This document shows, piece by piece, positions 6,897-11,523 of a stretch of 11,523 nucleotides of DNA. The notes beneath the pieces are model-generated. The model had not been told where the DNA came from and made no database searches. It saw only the letters and a list, made by a program, of their open reading frames with translations. Source of the DNA: an uncultured Tepidimonas sp. (GTDB lineage Bacteria; Pseudomonadota; Gammaproteobacteria; Burkholderiales; Burkholderiaceae_C); the NCBI GenBank assembly GCA_937949455.1, contig CALEDU010000205.1, positions 1 through 11,523 on the forward strand, read 5' to 3'. Position numbers and translations under genes: made by a program. Position 1 is the first letter of the stretch. Each line of letters begins with the position of its first letter.

Positions 6897-7039
6897 AGCT
6901 GGATCGTCTCTGTTGGGCGATCGATTTGTCTCCTCGGTCCCCTCTGAACTGATCGGCTGCGCATGGGCACCGATGTCCGAGTCGCTGCATTCTAGGCCGC
7001 GACAACCTTGCTCAGACTAGGGACTTACCCGCAACGCAC

Positions 7040-8710
7040 TCATGCGCCGGCCAGGATCCAGCGGGCGGCCTTCTCGGCGATCATCAGGGTGGGGCTGTTG
7101 GTATTGCCGCTGGTGATGGTGGGCATGATGCCAGCGTCGACCACGCGCAGCCCACCGATGCGACCGCCCCGCCCGTCGCGCACGCGCAGATGGGGGTCGG
7201 TGACCGCCATCGGGTCGCCGTCGCGCCCCATTGCCGTGGTGCCCACGGGATGAAAGATGGTGGTGGCGATATCGCCGGCCTGCTGTATCAGTTCCTCGTC
7301 GGTTTGGTACTGGGGGCCGGGGCGGTATTCCTCGGGCCGGTAGGGGGCGAGCGCGGGCTGGGCGACGATGCGCCGCGTCAGACGCAGGCTATCGACGGCG
7401 ACCTGGCGGTCCTGCGCCGTGGACAGGTAGTTGGGGACGATGGCCGGTGCGTCCTCGAAGCGCGGGCTGCGCAGGTACACCGTGCCACGGCTGGTGGGGT
7501 TGAGGTTGCACACGCTGGCCGTGAAGGCCGGGAAGGGGTGCAGCGGCTCGCCAAAGGCATCCAGGCTGAGCGGCTGCACATGATATTCCACATTGGGCCA
7601 GTCAAAGCCAGGCCCACTGCGCGTGAAGGCGCCCAGTTGGCTGGGTGCCATGCTCATGGGGCCGCTGCGCGTCAGCAGGTACTGCAGCCCGATGCGGGCT
7701 TTGCCCCACCAGTGGCGGGCCAGGGTGTTGAGCGTCTCGGCCCCTTGCACCTTGAAGACGGCGCGGATTTGCAGGTGGTCTTGCAGGTTGGCGCCTACGC
7801 CTGGCAAGTCGGCCAGCACCTCGATGCCCAGCCGCCGCAGCACGGCCGCCGGCCCGATGCCGGAGAGTTGCAGGATCTGCGGGCTGCCGATGGCGCCTGC
7901 GCTGAGCACCACCTCGCGCGCGGCCTGGGCTGTCGCGCTGCCTTGCTGGGTCCAGACCTCGACGCCCCGGCAGTGCAGGGTGCCATTGGCACCGCGCTCG
8001 ATCAGCAGCCGCTTGACCTGCGCCCCGGTCCACAGGGTGAAGTGGGGCCGGCGCTCGCAGGTCGGGCGCAAAAAGGCTTTGGCCGTGTTCCAGCGCCAGC
8101 CGCTTTTCTGGTTGACTTCAAAGTAGCTCACCCCTTCGTTGGTGCCGCGATTGAACTCGTCCGTCGCCGGGATGCCAGCCTGCTGCGCCGCCTGCGCGAA
8201 GGCATCCAGAATGTCCCAGCGCAGGCGCTGCTTTTCCACGCGCCACTCGCCCGTGCTGCCCGTGCGCCGGTGCCCATGCAGGGCGGCGAATGCGGGGTCG
8301 GTGTCTGTATCCAGCCGGTAGTGGTCCTCGTGCGCCTTGAAGTCGGGTAGGCAGCGCTCCCACGCCCACTCGTTGTCACCAGTGATCTGCGCCCACTGGT
8401 TGTAGTCACGCGCCTGGCCGCGCATATAGATCATGCCGTTGATGCTGGAGCAGCCGCCCAGCACCTTGCCGCGCGGGTAGCGCAGCCGCCGCCCGTTGAG
8501 GCCCGCGTCCGGTTCGGTCGTGTACAGCCAGTCGGTGCGCGGGTTGCCGATGCAGTAGAGGTAGCCAACCGGGATGTGCACCCAGGGGTAGTCATCCTTC
8601 TGTCCGGCCTCGATGAGCAGCACCCGGTGGTGCGGATTGGCCGACAGGCGGTTGGCCAGCAGGCTGCCGGCGGTGCCCCCGCCGACCACGATGTAGTCGA
8701 AGGTATTCAC
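7040..8710 (-). CDS. GMC-family FAD-dependent alcohol dehydrogenase (choline dehydrogenase-like; possible 3-hydroxypropionate dehydrogenase)
   Basis: A 556-residue GMC oxidoreductase. The FAD Rossmann motif is near the N-terminus ([13 protein letters not shown]; Gly10, Gly12, Gly15) with LLIEAG ending the second strand. The GMC signature 1 segment is [19 protein letters not shown]; signature 2 resembles [16 protein letters not shown]. The catalytic His about 487 lies in [11 protein letters not shown], and an Asn-containing [16 protein letters not shown] supplies the usual second active-site residue. Such enzymes oxidise primary alcohols to aldehydes. GTG 8710 is chosen because it starts the Rossmann fold at residue 4 and overlaps the mmsA stop as GTGA, a coupling arrangement; the frame stays open further upstream only because it runs antisense-free through mmsA. 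In Pseudomonas denitrificans a GMC enzyme (HpdH) oxidises 3-hydroxypropionate to malonate semialdehyde, a substrate of MmsA. That fits this pair but is inference; choline or glycol oxidation are alternatives. Confidence 0.92.
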   Translation of the reverse strand: MNTFDYIVVGGGTAGSLLANRLSANPHHRVLLIEAGQKDDYPWVHIPVGYLYCIGNPRTDWLYTTEPDAGLNGRRLRYPRGKVLGGCSSINGMIYMRGQARDYNQWAQITGDNEWAWERCLPDFKAHEDHYRLDTDTDPAFAALHGHRRTGSTGEWRVEKQRLRWDILDAFAQAAQQAGIPATDEFNRGTNEGVSYFEVNQKSGWRWNTAKAFLRPTCERRPHFTLWTGAQVKRLLIERGANGTLHCRGVEVWTQQGSATAQAAREVVLSAGAIGSPQILQLSGIGPAAVLRRLGIEVLADLPGVGANLQDHLQIRAVFKVQGAETLNTLARHWWGKARIGLQYLLTRSGPMSMAPSQLGAFTRSGPGFDWPNVEYHVQPLSLDAFGEPLHPFPAFTASVCNLNPTSRGTVYLRSPRFEDAPAIVPNYLSTAQDRQVAVDSLRLTRRIVAQPALAPYRPEEYRPGPQYQTDEELIQQAGDIATTIFHPVGTTAMGRDGDPMAVTDPHLRVRDGRGGRIGGLRVVDAGIMPTITSGNTNSPTLMIAEKAARWILAGA

Positions 8711-10224
8711 TGGGACGTCGGCATCGCGAATTCGGCGCCCTTGGGCGTGCGCTCGGGCCAGCGCTGCATCACACTCTTTTGCGCAGTATAGAAGCGCACA
8801 CCCTCTTCGCCATAGGCGTGCATGTCGCCGAACAGGCTTTTTTTCCAGCCACCAAAGCCGTGCCAGGCCATCGGCACGGGGATCGGCACGTTGATGCCTA
8901 CCATGCCCACCTGGACGCGGCGCGCAAATTCCCGCGCCACATGCCCGTCCCGGGTGAAGCAGGCCGTGCCGTTGCCGTAAGCGTGCTCGTTGATCAGGCG
9001 CACCGCAGTGGCAAAGTCCGCAACCCGCACGCACGACAACACCGGACCAAAGATCTCGTCGCGGTAGATCGACATCTCCGGGGTGACGTGGTCGAACAGC
9101 GTGCCGCCCAGCCAGAAGCCGTGCTCGCAGCCCGGGCCAGCGCGGCGGCCGTCAAAGTCCCGTCCATCCACCAGCAGGCGCGCGCCTTCACGGATGCCGG
9201 CCTCGATGGAGCCGGTGATGCGCTGGCGCGCGGCGTCGGTGACGATGGGGCCCATCTCGGCCTGCCGGTTCATCCCATCCAGCACCTTCAGCGCCCGCGT
9301 GCGCTCAACCAGCCGGGGCATGATCCGGTCGGCCGTGTCGCCCACCAAAACGGCCACGGAGATGGCCATACAGCGCTCGCCGGCCGAGCCGAAGGCCGCA
9401 CCGATCAGCGCATCGACCGCCTGGTCCAAATCCGCATCAGGCATGACGACCATGTGGTTCTTGGCCCCGCCCAGGGCCTGCACGCGCTTGCCGTGGCGAG
9501 CGCCGGTCTCGTAAATGTAGTTGGCAATCGGCGTCGAGCCGACGAAGCTGACCGCCCGCACGTCGGGATGGTCCAGCAACGCGTCCACCGCCACCTTGTC
9601 GCCCTGCACCACATTGAAGACCCCGTTGGGCAGGCCGGCCTGCTGGAGCAGCTCAGCCAAGCGCAGCGACGGCGACGGATCGATGGGGCTGGGCTTGAGC
9701 ACGAAAGTATTGCCGCAGGCCAGCGCGACGGGGAACATCCACATCGGCACCATGACCGGGAAGTTGAACGGCGTGATGCCAGCGACCACGCCCAAGGGCT
9801 GGCGCAGGGTCCAGTTATCGATGCCGGTGGAAACCTGCTCGGTGTAGTCGCCCTTGAGCAATTGTGGAATGCCGCAGGCGAATTCCACGATCTCGATGCC
9901 GCGGGTGACTTCGCCCTGCGCGTCCGTGAACACCTTGCCGTGCTCGGCGGTGATCAGGGCGGCCAGTTCGTCGCGGTGTTGGTTGAGCAGCTCCAGAAAC
10001 CGCAACAGAATGCGCGCGCGGCGCAGCGGGGGCAGTTCGGCCCAGGCGGGGAAGGCCGCCTGGGCAGCGGCAACGGCCACTTGCACCTCTGCCGCGTCGG
10101 CCAGCGCGACGCGCCCGGTGACGGCACCCGTCGCGGGGTTGAAGACGTCCTGCTGGCGGCCCGACTGGCCAGCGACGGGGCGGCCGCCGATGTGGTGGCC
10201 GATGGCGGTGGGGGTCAAAATCAT
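8707..10224 (-). CDS. mmsA: CoA-acylating methylmalonate-semialdehyde dehydrogenase
   Basis: A 505-residue aldehyde dehydrogenase of the CoA-acylating MmsA family (usual length about 500). Visible elements are [19 protein letters not shown] with Asn154, Lys177 in FVLKPSP, the [18 protein letters not shown]-binding segment, [15 protein letters not shown] (the family's replacement of the ELGGK segment, lacking its Glu base) and the catalytic Cys285 in [12 protein letters not shown]. The enzyme turns methylmalonate semialdehyde into propionyl-CoA, or malonate semialdehyde into acetyl-CoA, with CO2 release and NADH formation. It serves valine, beta-alanine, inositol or 3-hydroxypropionate catabolism. 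ATG 10224 is chosen because the protein then begins [14 protein letters not shown], as in relatives; the frame remains open far upstream but without family similarity. No strong Shine-Dalgarno sequence is seen. The stop overlaps the GMC gene start, so the two are translated from one message. Confidence 0.95.
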   Translation of the reverse strand: MILTPTAIGHHIGGRPVAGQSGRQQDVFNPATGAVTGRVALADAAEVQVAVAAAQAAFPAWAELPPLRRARILLRFLELLNQHRDELAALITAEHGKVFTDAQGEVTRGIEIVEFACGIPQLLKGDYTEQVSTGIDNWTLRQPLGVVAGITPFNFPVMVPMWMFPVALACGNTFVLKPSPIDPSPSLRLAELLQQAGLPNGVFNVVQGDKVAVDALLDHPDVRAVSFVGSTPIANYIYETGARHGKRVQALGGAKNHMVVMPDADLDQAVDALIGAAFGSAGERCMAISVAVLVGDTADRIMPRLVERTRALKVLDGMNRQAEMGPIVTDAARQRITGSIEAGIREGARLLVDGRDFDGRRAGPGCEHGFWLGGTLFDHVTPEMSIYRDEIFGPVLSCVRVADFATAVRLINEHAYGNGTACFTRDGHVAREFARRVQVGMVGINVPIPVPMAWHGFGGWKKSLFGDMHAYGEEGVRFYTAQKSVMQRWPERTPKGAEFAMPTSQ

Positions 10225-10388
10225 GATCTTCGATTTCCGTTGCAGCAAACGTTGCCAGATGCAGGGATGGTAGATGCATGGTGACCACCTAGCGAGCAAC
10301 GCAATCATGGCGCAGCCCAGGCGATTTTGGGAGGTCGAGCCGGCCGGGGTTTGGCAGGATGGTGTTTGGGCCCGCCTGTCCCCGCCGC
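10225..10388. promoter_or_regulatory. leader region upstream of mmsA
   Basis: These 164 bases separate mmsA from the TauE/SafE gene upstream on the same strand. They hold two AGATGCA heptamers in direct orientation, 15 bases apart (10257-10263 and 10272-10278), and a GCAA-ACG-TTGC inverted repeat near 10244-10254. I find no convincing sigma70 hexamers and no terminator with a T-tract. An mmsA promoter is expected here but not proven. Confidence 0.3.
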
Positions 10389-11144
10389 TCAGCCGCGCCA
10401 AAAGAACACGGCACTCATCACGACCCCGGTACCGACGACCACCGCCCGCACGGCGGAGGCGGGGAGGCGCCGGGCGCCGCGTGCGCCGACAAAACCTCCA
10501 GCGGTCGCGACCACCATCATCAGCAGCGCTGGCCCCCAAGCGATGGCGCCAGCCAATGCAAACGTCACGACCGACAGCAGCGACAGCACCAGCGAATTGA
10601 GGTTTTTGAGCGCGTTGGCGGTGTGGATGCGCGATTCGCCCGTCACGGTATACAGTGCCATGAGCAGGATGCCCAGTCCGCCGTTGAAGTAGCCCCCGTA
10701 TATGGACACGGCCAGCAGCCCCCAGATCCGTGCGCCGCGGCCCGGGGTGCCGCCGCGGTGCTGCGCCAGCCAGCGCACCCACCGCGGCCCGGCCAAGAAA
10801 ACGACCGTGGCAAACAGCAGCAACCACGGTACGATGGCGCGAAAGGCGCTGGCCGGGGTGATCAGCAACAGCAGGGCCCCCACCACCCCGCCCGCTGCGG
10901 CGATGCTTGCCTCCGCGCGCAGGCGTTGCGGTGCAACCCGGGCCAGCTCTTCGCGCATGCCCAGGGTGCTGCCCAGATAGCCCGGACTGACGGCCACTGC
11001 GCTGGTGGCGTTGGCGACGATGGGGTTGACGCCCGTGAACACGAGCGCGGGGAATGTCAAAAAACTGCCGCCGCCCGCAATGGCGTTGAGCACGCCCGCC
11101 GCGAAGGCGGCGCCAGCCAGCAGCAGGGCGTCGGCCAAGGGCAT
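10389..11144 (-). CDS. TauE/SafE-family membrane permease, putative sulfite/anion exporter
   Basis: A 251-residue, very hydrophobic protein with the TauE/SafE family hallmark near its N-terminus: [19 protein letters not shown] followed by [18 protein letters not shown]. The second half repeats the pattern more weakly ([20 protein letters not shown], then [14 protein letters not shown]), as expected from the internal duplication in this family. About seven or eight membrane segments are visible. Family members export sulfite, sulfoacetate or related anions from the cytoplasm; many remain uncharacterised. Its ATG lies one base after the stop of the upstream TehA/SLAC1-like gene, without a clear Shine-Dalgarno sequence, so translation is probably coupled. 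A sulfite role is suggested by family and by the neighbour, but no sulfonate-degrading gene is in view. Confidence 0.88.
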   Translation of the reverse strand: MPLADALLLAGAAFAAGVLNAIAGGGSFLTFPALVFTGVNPIVANATSAVAVSPGYLGSTLGMREELARVAPQRLRAEASIAAAGGVVGALLLLITPASAFRAIVPWLLLFATVVFLAGPRWVRWLAQHRGGTPGRGARIWGLLAVSIYGGYFNGGLGILLMALYTVTGESRIHTANALKNLNSLVLSLLSVVTFALAGAIAWGPALLMMVVATAGGFVGARGARRLPASAVRAVVVGTGVVMSAVFFWRG

Positions 11145-11145
11145 C

Positions 11146-11523
11146 TCAGGGCATGGCCGGCACGACCGGCGCCACCGGCTCGGGCGCCAACAGCGTGCCC
11201 TCGCGCAGACCCTTGATCGTGGCCAGCACCAGCGCCACGACGACCACGGAGACCAGTGCCAGCAGCACCAATGCTGCCAGTTCCAGCCCGGGGTGAGCCA
11301 GGGCCGTCGCCAGTTTGAGGGTCAGGCTGGTGAAGGCCGCCAGCGGAAACGACACGGCCCAGAACGTCAGCGCGAACGGCTGCGCAAAAAAACGACGGGC
11401 TTGCGTACCGACCCACAGCAGCATGAACAGGCCCACGCCCCACACGGCGGCAGCCACGCCCGGTGGCCAGCCGAAGCGCAGCGCACCCAGCCCAACCACC
11501 GCCGCGGGTGCCAGCGAGATGAA
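11146..11523 (-). CDS. TehA/SLAC1 (TDT-family) anion channel or transporter, C-terminal part (5' end outside window)
   Basis: The frame is open to the right edge, so only the last 125 residues are seen. They include FISLAPAAVVG, a family segment in the second half of TDT proteins, then QARRFFAQPFALTFWAVSFP and FTSLTLKLA, where the FWAVSFPLAAFT motif is typical of the SLAC1/TehA family. One further membrane helix (about LAALVLLALVSVVVVALVLA) and a hydrophilic tail rich in Pro and Val end the protein. Members include tellurite-resistance TehA, plant SLAC1 anion channels, Mae1 dicarboxylate carriers and the fungal Ssu1 sulfite exporter. The stop lies one base before the TauE/SafE start, marking a two-gene operon. 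A Met inside the window (near 11499) could be taken as a start but is internal to the family fold. Confidence 0.78.
   Translation of the reverse strand, partial: FISLAPAAVVGLGALRFGWPPGVAAAVWGVGLFMLLWVGTQARRFFAQPFALTFWAVSFPLAAFTSLTLKLATALAHPGLELAALVLLALVSVVVVALVLATIKGLREGTLLAPEPVAPVVPAMP

Larger units (their letters stand above)
6721..7039. other. intergenic region between convergent permease relic and GMC gene
   Basis: I see no gene in these 319 bases. Read on the minus strand they hold, in order, a TAGAAT hexamer (6989-6994), a GAGGAG ribosome-binding-like motif (6930-6935) followed by no start codon, a GC-rich hairpin (6879-6896) and an intrinsic terminator (6838-6870). The plus-strand side may include a frame-shifted tail of the permease up to 6794. 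Confidence 0.6.

Noticed and set aside
5446..7005. 519-codon open frame on the minus strand opposite the permease relic
   Set aside because: Its translation is rich in His, Arg, Gln and Gly, with no recognisable domain, and mirrors the permease's codon bias; it is an antisense shadow in GC-rich DNA.
7190..8350. 386-codon open frame on the plus strand opposite the GMC gene
   Set aside because: No family similarity is seen, while the minus strand carries all GMC motifs.
8711..9034. Upstream extension of the GMC frame into mmsA
   Set aside because: It would overlap the catalytic end of mmsA; the Rossmann fold begins just after GTG 8710.
10244..10254. GCAA-ACG-TTGC as a LacI/PurR-type operator upstream of mmsA
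   Set aside because: The arms are only 4 bp, the usual central CG symmetry is off by one, and no regulator gene is nearby.
8779..10284. 501-codon open frame on the plus strand opposite mmsA
   Set aside because: The composition is that of an antisense shadow and the mmsA protein on the other strand is unmistakable.
10225..10827. Upstream extension of the mmsA frame by about 200 codons
   Set aside because: The extra residues run antisense to or out of frame with the TauE gene, have no domain, and MmsA proteins start near MILTPT.

Overview
The window is GC-rich and its genes resemble those of Betaproteobacteria, most likely a Comamonadaceae-like member of the Burkholderiales. That placement is an inference from protein flavour (MmsA, DadA, a RutG-like NCS2 permease) and base composition; there is no rRNA or other marker gene here. 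I see no mobile element, CRISPR array, tRNA or rRNA gene. Most of it is ordinary metabolic and transport coding sequence, with an unusual number of broken genes.

Left part (1-2556). The effector-binding half of a LysR regulator enters from the left edge and overlaps by one base with a calcineurin-like metallophosphoesterase. Two relics follow: a short HD-GYP fragment whose metal-binding His has become Tyr, and an ArgP-type LysR protein on the minus strand that has lost its DNA-binding domain. The second relic abuts the ribosome binding site of an intact D-amino-acid dehydrogenase gene (dadA).

Middle part (2556-7039). dadA is followed by a small flavin-reductase-family gene that looks leaderless, then a minus-strand HDOD protein. 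Divergent from the HDOD gene is a RutG/UraA-type NCS2 pyrimidine permease that is clearly a pseudogene: it has no proper start and carries an in-frame TAA where the family has Tyr. The gap 6721-7039 holds a strong leftward intrinsic terminator and no gene.

Right part (7040-11523, all minus strand). A CoA-acylating (methyl)malonate-semialdehyde dehydrogenase (mmsA) is joined through a GTGA overlap to a GMC flavoprotein alcohol dehydrogenase. Together they could oxidise a hydroxy acid such as 3-hydroxypropionate to a semialdehyde and on to acetyl- or propionyl-CoA. Upstream lie a TauE/SafE permease and, one base from it, the C-terminal part of a TehA/SLAC1 (TDT-family) channel. Both families include sulfite exporters.

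The main themes are local gene decay (three relics in about 5 kb, one broken by a single nonsense codon) and two tightly coupled pairs (mmsA-GMC and TDT-TauE) whose joint substrates can be predicted. I found no clear evidence of a wholly new system.
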